Translations under genes and position numbers: made by a program | Shown: positions 37,797-47,562 of the stretch, piece by piece | Position numbering within the stretch: the first letter of the stretch is position 1 | Layout: each line of letters opens with the position of its first letter | Notes under the pieces: generated by a model | What the model was told of the DNA's origin: nothing | Database searches by the model: none | Seen by the model: only the letters and a program-made list of their open reading frames with translations | NCBI GenBank assembly: GCA_023079485.1 | Contig: CM041092.1 | Span: 10,677,127 to 10,741,126 of the forward strand | Source: Archilochus colubris | Lineage: Eukaryota > Chordata > Aves > Apodiformes > Trochilidae | Length of the DNA stretch: 64,000 bases | Direction of reading: 5' to 3'

Positions 37797-37833
37797 GTCC
37801 AGAGAAGACTGACACAAACACTCAGCCACCATG
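37797..37833 (+). CDS. MYLK: MYLK coding exon 6: 37-nt microexon in the Ig2-Ig3 linker (codons 247-259, both split)
   Basis: The exon, tagcag|GTCCAG to CCATG|gtatgt, enters in phase 1 and leaves phase 2. It encodes P-E-K-T-D-T-N-T-Q-P-P of the interdomain linker, matching the chicken '(G)PDKTDTHAQP' segment. It is recognised only through homology and phase: 37 nt is the exact length needed to join exons 5 and 7 in frame. The acceptor is a NAGNAG tandem (TAG-CAG). Using the first AG would add CAG and insert one alanine before Gly247. Skipping the exon would shift the frame. Confidence 0.95.
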
Positions 37834-38954
37834 GTATGTTTTTACTGGAATACTTTCTTAGTATGTTTAATTGCAGTGCATTACTTTTGACATTTAGTGC
37901 ATGAGCCTTCCTTACAAAGTGATAAATCTCTGGTTCTGTCTCTATCTGGAAGTCTGAAAATGTTTACTTAGAAAGAGATTCTTTCTTGCTGCCAAATTCT
38001 GCTCTTCTGGAACTAGTAGCAACATGATGAAGAACAGAGTTCTGGTCTGGTTCAGGAAACCAAAATTTAGATGGCTTTATGCTCACTGTTCCCATGAAGC
38101 CAAATACTTTCATAATGAAAAACCATTGGAAGAGAAATTACACTGTTTACCAATTAGTCAGACTTCCTTTTTAGAGTCAAAAACCTGCATGCAACATGTG
38201 AGTACTGAGCTGGTTGCTCTTTGCTGTCAAGAGCAAAACATAGTATGTCTGTGACCCTTACTGTTGTCTGAAAATATATACAAAAGCATGAGTAAAATAA
38301 CAAGAAACAAAAAAAAAATCAAATTTTAGGGCTTTATCAGTATTTTAAAAGTTAAATTATTAGGATTTTTTTAAAATAATTTTTCATAGCTTTCCTTCAT
38401 TAATAGAAAATTCAGGAATGCAATGATCTAGGGTGACAATGTAAGACATCTTCATGAAGGTCAAGTGCTTTTCAGTCTTCAGGGTTTTACATCATTCCTC
38501 TTTTGAAATTACCTAAATTGAAAGACACCAAGATTAGAAATAGTACATTCACTGCACAATTTACATTTTAATTTCTCTTTGGGGTACTATTTTATATGAT
38601 GTTTTGAGCTATAACTATATGTGGTCAGAATTCATTAAAGTATGAAGAAGTGTTGTATAGTGGTCATTCCAGGTTCTCATGGAGTTACTCTTTACCTAAA
38701 CATGTGCATGAAAGGTTAGTGTCTGACTAACAATACATGTTAGAACCTGAGCAGTTGCTTTGTATCAACTCCTGAGTTGAGCATTGATCATATTTTATAA
38801 AGCTATTAATTTAATCTCATTCATATTTTTTCTTAACCTGTGTGTGGGAAACTAAGGGCTAATTACTTAACATTCTTGCTACATTTTTATAATTACTGCT
38901 GGTAATTAATCTTTATACAGTGTTATATATCTTTAAACTTTTTGTTTCCGTCAG
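37834..38954 (+). other. MYLK: MYLK intron 6-7
   Basis: A 1.1-kb AT-rich intron ending in a strong pyrimidine tract (tttttgtttccgtcag). No other feature was recognised. Confidence 0.9.
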
Positions 38955-39529
38955 CATGCCTTCAAAATCAACAACACTTGCTGTTAAACCCATTGAAAAT
39001 TCAGAATTCAAACAGGTAACTAGCAATGGAATTGCTAAAAACATGAAATGCAGCAGCACTGAGCTCGTGGTTGAAACCAAAGACAGAGTGTCAGCAAAGA
39101 AAGAGACCTTTAACATCACCAGAGAAGTAAAAGACAGTAAGCAGGGACAGCACCTAGAGGCGAATGCAATGTCTACTCAAGAACCTGGAGAAGGAACAAA
39201 GGAATGTCAGGTCTTACAGAAAACTTCAAGTACCATCACACTAAAAGCTGTCAAACTGCAACCAGAACCAAGAACAGAACCCCAGACCACTTTCATCAGA
39301 CAGGCTGAAGACAGGAAAAGGACTGTGCAGCCCCTGATGTCAGCTCAACAAACTTCATCTCTGCCAGGGCAGAGCAGCCCAAGGAGCAGAGAAACAGAAA
39401 ACAGATCAGGAGCCTGGAAGGCTGCAATGGAAGAGAAGAGGGAGTTTCTTGGAATTCCCCCTCAGTTTGAGAGCCGTCCTCAGAGCTTGGAAGCATCTGA
39501 AGGCCAGGAGATTAAATTCAAGAGCAAAG
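38955..39529 (+). CDS. MYLK: MYLK coding exon 7: long linker and start of Ig3 (residues 260-450, plus split codons 259 and 451)
   Basis: At 575 nt this is the largest exon here, from cgtcag|CATG to AAAG|gtaaag. It enters in phase 2 and leaves phase 1. It encodes about 165 residues of low-complexity, Lys/Glu/Ser/Thr-rich linker (for example 'SSTITLKAVKLQPEP' and 'TTFIRQAEDRKRTVQPLM'), probably unstructured. 'LGIPPQFESRPQSLEASEGQ' follows as the A and B strands of Ig3. Ser449 occupies the B-strand cysteine position. The linker is less conserved than the Ig domains relative to what I recall of chicken, but keeps its length and many short blocks. No internal stop or frameshift is present. Confidence 0.97.
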
Positions 39530-40353
39530 GTAAAGGGATGAAAGTCATTAGAGCCCTGGAGTTCAGGTTCCCCTACTGTGTGTGGAAGCAGAGAACTATT
39601 TCCTTCTTCACTGCAAGCTGTCCTTCTCCTAAAGTGTTCTGGAAATAAATCCAAAGTCTCATGCTCTTTCCATATTAATCTTTGCACTGAAATTTTGTAG
39701 TGTCCATCCCTTCTCTTATCTGGGGTTTCTCCAGATGTAACCAATGCCTCTCTTTCTAGGAGGTAGCTTTAGGGCCTTTACTTTCCAGAACAGTACCTGG
39801 TCAACCCAGTGATGATCTGAGTGTTTCCTAATAGCTGAAATGATAAAGTCAGAATTAAATGGGAGGTTTAGAGCTTGGTCTGCAGAGTTTGACTGGATTT
39901 TAACCTCTCCAAAAAGTAATGAGAGCTTTATTATGCTGAATCCAGGGAGTAGATTCAGAACACTTCTTTTTATAATATTACAATTTTAGTAGAAAATAAT
40001 TTTGATGCATTTTTCTGGTTTTTTTTTTAAACAAACAAACAAACCCAAACATTTACACTTTAAAGTGTTCCCACAAGAAAGAGCCTGCCTGTCTTCCTGT
40101 CTTCCTTCCTTCCTTCCTTCCTTCCTGCTTATGACTTTAAGAGGAACAGTTTTCAGATAGAAGTTCTTGGGGTTTTTCAAGTTAATAAATATTTGTTATT
40201 TTAAAAGATGGACTGCCCAAGAGGTTTTCAAACACCATTAAGGTTGATATAATTATGTATATATAAATTATACCTAATTTACACTAAAGAAAATAATGGA
40301 ATTAGACCAAAGGGAATACCTGTTCGTAAAAATTCACATACCTGATTGTCTAG
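39530..40353 (+). other. MYLK: MYLK intron 7-8
   Basis: A 0.8-kb intron. It contains a CTTC/CTTT simple repeat (about 40091-40127). The acceptor of exon 8 (attgtctag) has a poor, purine-interrupted pyrimidine tract. Confidence 0.9.
40091..40127 (+). repeat. (CTTC)n microsatellite
   Basis: Tandem CTTC units, five or more perfect copies in a 37-bp pyrimidine tract. Confidence 0.8.
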
Positions 40354-40557
40354 TTTCAGGAAAACCAAAACCAGATGTTGAGTGGTTCAAAGAGGGAGAA
40401 CTTATTAAAGCTGGAGAAGATGTCCAAATCTATGAAGAAGATGGAATACATTGGCTATGGCTAAAGAAAGCCAGCCTAGGGGACAGTGGATCTTATAGCT
40501 GTGCAGCTTTCAACCCCAAAGGCCAAAGTTCCACCAGCTGGTTGTTAACTGTCAGAA
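40354..40557 (+). CDS. MYLK: MYLK coding exon 8: second part of Ig3; probable alternative cassette (codons 451-519, both split)
   Basis: The 204-nt exon, gtctag|TTTCAG to TCAGAA|gtaagt, is phase 1/1 and so can be skipped in frame. It encodes most of Ig3: Trp461 (C strand), the F-strand signature D-S-G-S-Y-S-C with Cys500, and 'SSTSWLLTVR'. It corresponds to the roughly 69-residue segment absent from human nonmuscle MLCK isoform 2, which carries Src sites Tyr464 and Tyr471. Tyr477 here aligns with the first, but the second position, seven residues on, is Trp484. The acceptor has a weak pyrimidine tract and a second AG six bases in, which would drop Val-Ser. Both fit regulated splicing, though this is inferred. 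Confidence 0.96.
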
Positions 40558-41568
40558 GTAAGTAATCTCTTGGGAGCTCAGCTGCTCTTTGAAAACTGTG
40601 GCTGCACATTTCTAAGCTGTCAGAGGGCAGTGACTACAAAATTTCTATTATGTCTTCTCCATGAAAGTTAATTCTGATTCCTAGGACTTTTTGGTTTTTG
40701 TGTGGAGGACTGTTTTCCAGTGAGTTTTTTTGCTAAGTCTTGCATTTAATACAGATTGCCAAATATTTTATTGGTTTTGTTCTGAGGTAGTTCTTTTGGA
40801 GTTGCTTAGCACTTTTATAGAGCACTACATATCTGGAATGTTTTGCACACACAAAACAATCCTGTGAAGGAAAAGGAATAAGAAGAAAAGTGAAGGAATG
40901 ACAATTGCATGCTGGTAATTTGAACTGGGCTGGTTGAAATGTTTATTGCCCTCATAGCAAATCTTCTGCTTAATTTCAATTTTTTCACCTGGTTTTAGGC
41001 TTTTTCCTGGATCTATTGTCATATTTATGCAACATTTCTCGATTTGCTGTGCCTGAGGTTAAACCAGAAATCCCAAGATACTCTCTCTCTGTCTCACAAG
41101 AGACCTGTAAACTGCATCTTTAAGTTACTTTGTTTCACAGCCAACCTGGGTAAATTTGGGAGGGGGACTGGGAGAAGACAGATGAGAAGAGAGAAGAATT
41201 ATCCTTCCAGTTCTATGTGCTGAGCTATCTAGTAATATTTTGGATAAACTTCTGGTGGTTACCTGCAAATGGTGGCCTTTGGCACAGAAAACCACCACCT
41301 AAGATACAGCTTGAGGGCTGGCAGTACCTGCCTTGTAGATTATAGAAGAACCCTTCTTTATACCAATCCATTGCTCAGAAATATTTCTCTTTCTTATTAA
41401 ATCATTGTCTATGGTTTTGATTCTTTTTTTTTTTTTTTCCTCTTTTAGATGGGATGAATCTGTTATCCCTAGCCACGTCACCTCAGCATACTTAGGAAAA
41501 GTCACCAAGTGCTTAAGATAATTTTGTCAAACTGAATTAAAGGAACTGTTTTCATTTTGGTTTTAAAG
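40558..41568 (+). other. MYLK: MYLK intron 8-9
   Basis: A 1.0-kb intron with a 15- to 18-base T run near 41424. The acceptor is ttttaaag. No other element was seen. Confidence 0.9.
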
Positions 41569-41703
41569 GGCCTAAAGTTCAAGAGGTTGCTCCATGCTTT
41601 TCCAGTGTCTTGAAAGGATGCACTGTGAGTGAAGGGCAAGACTTCGTGCTGCAGTGCTGTGTAGGAGGAGTCCCTGTGCCTCAGATCACATGGCTTCTCA
41701 ATG
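41569..41703 (+). CDS. MYLK: MYLK coding exon 9: first half of Ig4 (rest of codon 519, residues 520-563, first base of 564)
   Basis: The 135-nt exon, ttaaag|GGCC to CAATG|gtaagg, is phase 1/1. It encodes 'PKVQEVAPCFSSVLKG' leading into Ig4, the B-strand pair Cys548-Cys549 (Cys548 in the canonical position, 12 before Trp560) and the C strand 'QITWLLN'. Further cysteines are at 528 and 536. It matches chicken MLCK closely. The exon is a multiple of three in length, but skipping it would remove the core of Ig4. Confidence 0.96.
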
Positions 41704-41939
41704 GTAAGGAATTCCCTGGGATACAATGCAGGCATGCACACACATCCACAGTCTCAAACGCCACTCTGATCACTATATAGCAAGGATGTGAATACTTCAC
41801 CAGGCACTCTAAATCACTGTAATACCATCCACCAGAATAATTGTCAAAAATCCCTTTATCTGGGCACAGTAGGCATGAAGAGTGGTTTTTTTGAGTAGGC
41901 TTCTGCCTTAGTGCAGTTTTCCAGTATGTCCAGGAGGGG

Positions 41940-42110
41940 TCTCTGGTGACGGGATTGTAAGCAGATGGGTTCCCTGGGTTTTGTTCAGCAAAGCTTTTCA
42001 CCGCCCTGCAACGAAGGCTGTGTTGCCACTCTCTGCTGAATCCTGTGCCACCCCCACGCCTTTGGCACCAGCCTGTCGTCGGAGAGTAACACATTGGCAC
42101 CGTAATCTTC
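41940..42110. other. CpG-containing GC-rich patch, identity unknown
   Basis: Seven or more CpG dinucleotides fall in about 170 bp, in an intron where CpG is otherwise scarce. A 139-codon minus-strand frame (41681-42100) runs across it without recognised similarity. It may be a recent repeat fragment (LTR or other) or a small regulatory island. Confidence 0.35.
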
Positions 42111-42289
42111 CAGAGATAATAAACTGTAAGTAAAATAAGTGCAGTATATCACTATTTACTGTAGGAAGGAAACTCATGCTGCATTCCACTCTTCAGTCAG
42201 CTGGGCAGGTCATAAATGGTATCAGCAATTACGTCCCCAAGATCTTGAAATCTCTTCTTCTTCTGGTTGGTTTTGTAATAGAAATACAC

Positions 42290-42358
42290 TACAAAAAACA
42301 AACAAAACCAAACACAAACAAACAAAACAAAAAACCCAAAACAAACAAACAAAAAAAG
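42290..42358 (-). repeat. A/C-rich low-complexity tract (AAAC units)
   Basis: Runs of AAACAAAC and AAAACCC. This is the complement of the G/T-rich tracts seen elsewhere in the gene and the only one noticed in this orientation. Confidence 0.75.
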
Positions 42359-45300
42359 GAAAATATTTTTTACTATTATCAGGCAGTAATCTCCTACCCT
42401 GCCCTGAATACACACCTAAACATGACATTTTCCTTAGCAGTCCCCTCTTTATATAAGAATTGGGCCCAGACATCACTGTTTTGCTTAGATTCCAAATGTT
42501 TTCAGGGATCCAGGGACTACACTCTTTGGCTAAGGGCTCTTTCCACTTAGAGCTGTATCTAGTAAGCACTGGATAGATTTATTCATCTTAACCCTTGGTC
42601 ATCTCTGTTCCACCTCAAATGCAGTTGATTTTTGCAGACTCTCTCAGACTCTCCATCTTTGTGTGTATGAGTGCATGTGTGATTTAAAGACAAAGTATAG
42701 CATACTTTGGCATCAAGATGTTTTTTCCAGGATTGTTTTAAAATTAATTATTTGCACAACATGTCTGTTTTTCTTTAGTTATTCAGAGTAAATGGGATAA
42801 TTCAAAAAGGTGGCAGGGCAAATGAAGCATGAGCTTGAGACTGGTATGTTCCCACAGCCTGATCTGTTCCCCTTCCCAATAGCTCCCTGTCTAGAATAGA
42901 AAGGCCTCTGCTTTATTTACAACAAGAAACATGGGAGTAAAGGCTCTGACACTCTCCCATTGGAAATAACTTGTTTCTCTGTCTGAAGGCAACTCTGCAG
43001 TTTCTCCTTTGCAGACATAAATAATAATCACCACTTTGCAATGCAAAAATTGTCTTGCAGCACAGGAGGAGTAACTCCAACCCATAGGATCGGTCATGTC
43101 ATCTCCATGTTCTCCAAGGCTAACCCCTGCTCATAAAGGGTTCCCTTAGCCATTGAACAATGTAGTTACAGCCCCTTGTCTTCCTCATACAGAGCATCTT
43201 CCTGCCTCAAATGGTGTTGCAGTTCATCAGGCATAGATACAGTATCTCCCTCTGTGTAACCATGTTCTGCTTTGCTAAACAGGAAACTGCTGTCTACTGA
43301 AAAATACACCCTAGAGATCAATAAGCAAGATTTTTCTGTAGGCACCCAGTGCTGTGTTTCAAGATGTTTATTTTGCAGTGACTTTTCTTCTCACTAATCT
43401 CAGATGAGCCTGCCACTGTTCAGGTCTGTTTATATGCATTCAAACAATTGGATTAATATCACAAGGAGGCAAAATCAAGTGGTTTTGTTGTTGTTTTTTT
43501 AAGATAGCTGGATTTCAAACCATTAGCATTCTGTAAGTAAGTCCAAGTGCATTAATCTGCTCTTAAATCAAAAGGCAGTGATGAGTCTGAGTAGCAGAAG
43601 CACAGGAAGCTATTATAATAAAAATTTGGGACATCGTGTATTATTCTAAAGACATAAGCACACTACTTTCATTCCAGACTCTGAAAACATAATATTGTAG
43701 TTTAATGCTTTTCTGTCTTGCATCTGATCATATACATAACTGTTTATATACCATATTGATACTAACTCAAATGGATTATATGCAGTAATTTCATGCTGGG
43801 AATTCAGTGTAAACTCCTGGGGTCGTTCTTTTACCTAAGGATCAAATTGGCTACTGTTATATCCATTTCAATACAAACATTTCCTTCCTGTCTACCATCT
43901 ATCTAAATGCTACAAACTTCTCATATTTATATTCATTACCAAATAAAGGAGCAAATTGTGTTTCTGGTCCTGAAATATTAGTCTAAGCAGACATAACAAT
44001 GCTTTTGGCAAAATGACATGATGGTGTATTTCATCAGCTGTTCAGATGAAGAAAACAGTATAATAAAAGTATATGATTTGCTGCAGGCAGACAAATCAGT
44101 TTTATTATAAAGTGTGTTACAATGTGCTATCCATGCTTGGAACAGAAAGCTTTTGAAGTTCACAACAGAAAGGCTTCAGCAGAGAAAAAAAGCAGCCTGC
44201 TGAGAGTGATCACGCTACTGTTCAGGACAGAGAACTTTTGCAGAACCCTAAAGAAATAAAAATCACATGGATAGGATGTGGAAAGTTCACAAGAAAATAC
44301 CAAATGCAAATTGTCTTCTAAGGATGACTGATAATAAAATAGAATTAATTTTTGAAAGAAATAGTGAGAGAAGTATGCATATCTTGATGAAATAATGAAT
44401 GTAAAGATGTAGTTACCAAATCATAAGAAATATGAATACAAGTCTGCTTTGAGAAACTAATGAAAAAATGGAAAAAAAAGTAGAAAAGTCACTCTTAGAC
44501 TGGCCAGCCCTTGATAGTGAACAGCCTCTTGGCTGTCCAGCCTGCCTTCCTACTGTCTCCAATCCATACCACTTAAGAACTAAGATACTTGCAATAACTT
44601 CTTGTATACATAAGTATTACTTTACATATTGAGCAGTTTTACCCACTGTGGCTGAATACAAATTTAAAACATCTTCTAAGCTATTGTATAGACTGACCTC
44701 TTTTCAGGTTATCCAAGACAAAAATTAGATGATGTATGATATAAACTGTCTGTCATAATTTCTTAGCATCAGTGAGGATGAGTAGTTTTTCCATATTCGT
44801 AGAGATTGCACAAGAGCCACCTGACTGAGCTATGGATTTTACTTGAGCTCTTATTCTTCTCTACAACTCTACCCTCTTCAGGGTTTCTCTTATACTTTTT
44901 CCCTGTTTTAATAATTTAAAGCTTTTCTTCCAGCTTTTTCAAGATACTTCTCTGTCCCATTGCTCTAACTCTGGCCTTTATTTTAAATTTGCATATGAGT
45001 TTTCACTGATTTACTGACAAATTCCATGAGAGTGAGTTTCTTGTGGTTTAGTTCAGGCTTCACCAGACAACTTTTTACATGTGCTCTGTGTGACAGTGCT
45101 TCAGTATTTAACTCCAATTTACCTTCTTTAAATACTTTATTGGCAACTTCTTTTTAAACTGCAGGAATAAGGCCCATGTGACTGTATTTTAAATATCTTC
45201 CTTTTCATGTTACTTTCTGTGCAATTTGATTGTTTTGGGTTTTTTTTTTTCCCTAAGATGAATTAAATCTCTTTGTGCTGAATTTAAAAACAGTGTGACT

Positions 45301-47409
45301 ATGACTTTAGCATAACAATTCTCTGACTAGTGTTTGGTTTTGGATAGCTTTCTGATCTGTCCAGAAAGCTTTTAATAAATGGACTAGGGGAAAATTTCCT
45401 TTCTTCTGGCATGACATGCCAGCAGAAAGGTATTTTTTGTTATTGTTCCTGCTGCCAAGCTGTCATGGGGATTTGACTGTTCTGCCTCTTGAGAAGGGAA
45501 CATTTCACTATTGGGAGAGTTATTTTTATTAGATCAAAATATAAGTACAATGGACATAACCTAGAATCTTGCTGCAGTTTATTCCTCAGGGCTGATATAC
45601 TTCTGTTTGTATTCTGGATTCCCATTAAAAGGCTATTCTACAAGGGAATTCAATAGCCTGTGAATCGTGCTAAAAAATACTCAGGTTTTTTGGGAGCTGG
45701 AGTGAAAGAGAGGATGCTCTATTAAAATATGAGGACATAGTGTGGAGATGAAATGTCATTTTTCCACATAGAGCACTTACCTTATTAATTTACTTATTTA
45801 CAAAAGAAATACAGAAGGCATTATTCTGTTTTTGATAATGCAACTTTTATCCCCATTATATTTCTGTTACGGGTGTCATCATAGCATTATCAGGCACCAC
45901 TAATAGTGTAGATATCTGAGCTCCAGACAGGATCCCTATCAGGTTAGGTATTCTGAAATCAGACCAGGAAAGCAGTCCAGTGCCCCAGGTCCTCTTACAG
46001 AAAGCTTTGTTTGCTTGGCTTTGGCTCTGTCCATACATATTTGAATGTAATGTTATTCCTTCTTACAAAAAATATGTGATTAGGCCTAAAAGTTGCAACA
46101 GTCTGTGTGTAACTGAGTGAAAGGGAGCTCAAAGGAACCAGTCATAAGTGCATGTGACCTGTGAAGAAGGTGGACGCAGAAAATTCCCTAACTTGATGAA
46201 CGTGTCTTAGAAATTAAAGGAACAAGATCATCTACAACATTTTAAATTATATATTTAAGTATTGGATCAAGCTGATTTTGGCACATGTATGTGTTTTAGA
46301 ATGAATTTTTTAATGTTGATAAATAGATTACTACCTTCTGAATTTGCTAGTGCTGAAAATGGGAGATGAAAGGAAAATCTGTCTCATCATTTAATTTGTC
46401 CTGCTCATAGTGCAGGCTTATAGAAACTCCTGGTTTTTTTCCTAATCTTTTAGAATTATTTGAGTAATGAAATAAATTCTGATCTTTCCTTGCAATCACA
46501 ATTTCCTAACTGACCAGTGTAATTGATTCAGTCCTGCACAATTTCTCTGCAGTTTCACCCTCTTCTCTTAGATGTCCCTAGTTTCTTTTTCCAGCATGAT
46601 GTTTATGAGCAGATATCAGACCCTCTTTAGCAGTGCATACAATGGGAAAGCAACCAATGATGAGTCAGTAGTGGAAACTATTTAATATGGGGAAAACAGA
46701 TTGCAGGAGCATTTCAGAAAGGAGGGCTGAGATTGATGACAGTTCCTGGAACGACAGCAAGGCAACTTTAACCAGCCTACATTAACATCTAAGTGTGTTA
46801 CCAATCAATTAAAGGAACCAGTTTCCTAAAACTTCTTGAATAGGCACCTCACCACAGGTCAGATGGTCTGTTACCAAACTATACATAATGTAGTGTAGAT
46901 TGACTGCCTATATAGAACAGCCTCTTGGCTCCAGCATAATTTTTGCTGTCTCTCTTGGAAGTTCTGCCTCTACAAAGTATTTGATGGAGGACTTCAAGTG
47001 TTCCTCTGTGCCCAGCAGGTTTTGCACACCTAGACAGTAACACTACTCTCTGGTTTCAGACAAAGAGGAGGCAAAGTGTGTTTCGTTGTGCAGCAACCAC
47101 ACAAGACACTTCTTGTGTGAATCTTCTCAAAACATAAAAATAACGCTTTCTTCTCTTACTGCTAATCAAGGGAACAACCAGTGATCCTAATGGTGAGATT
47201 TGTCTGACAACAACATTCTGCTTCGTGATTGAGATGCTGCTGTTTCAAGTCACTAGAGAGCAGGGGGTGTGCATGAGAGTGGTGGGAATATTGTGCTGCA
47301 CTCTTGTATGCTGGCAGTCCTTAGGCATCCAGACTTCTCTGAATACAAGCAGTGCTTTTGAAACTTGTGGCTGATGTATCAGGTTGATTCTCTTCCTTTC
47401 TCTTGGCAG

Positions 47410-47562
47410 ACCAACCTATCCAGTATGCCCATTCCACTTTTGAAGATGGAGTTGCGAAATTGACTGTCCAAGATGCCCTACCAGAAGATGATGGCATTTA
47501 CACCTGTCTGGCTGAAAACAACACAGGGCAGGCTTCTTGCAGTGCTCAGGTGACAGTCAAAG
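47410..47562 (+). CDS. MYLK: MYLK coding exon 10: second half of Ig4 (codon 564 to 614, first base of 615)
   Basis: The 153-nt exon, ttggcag|ACC to CAAAG|gtgaat, is phase 1/1. It encodes '(D)QPIQYAHSTFEDGVAKL', the F-strand signature E-D-D-G-I-Y-T-C with Cys596 (partner of Cys548), and the 'ASCSAQVTVK' G strand. Ig4 is the second domain here with both canonical cysteines. It matches chicken MLCK at nearly every residue. Confidence 0.97.

Larger units (their letters stand above)
41704..47409 (+). other. MYLK: MYLK intron 9-10
   Basis: A 5.7-kb intron. It has a CpG-containing, GC-richer patch at 41940-42110, an A/C-rich tract at 42290-42358, and otherwise AT-rich sequence with no recognised repeat or gene. 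Confidence 0.9.

Noticed and set aside
41681..42100. 139-codon minus-strand frame
   Set aside because: No recognised similarity. It starts within exon 9 antisense and crosses the CpG-rich patch. Kept only as an unexplained patch, not as a gene.
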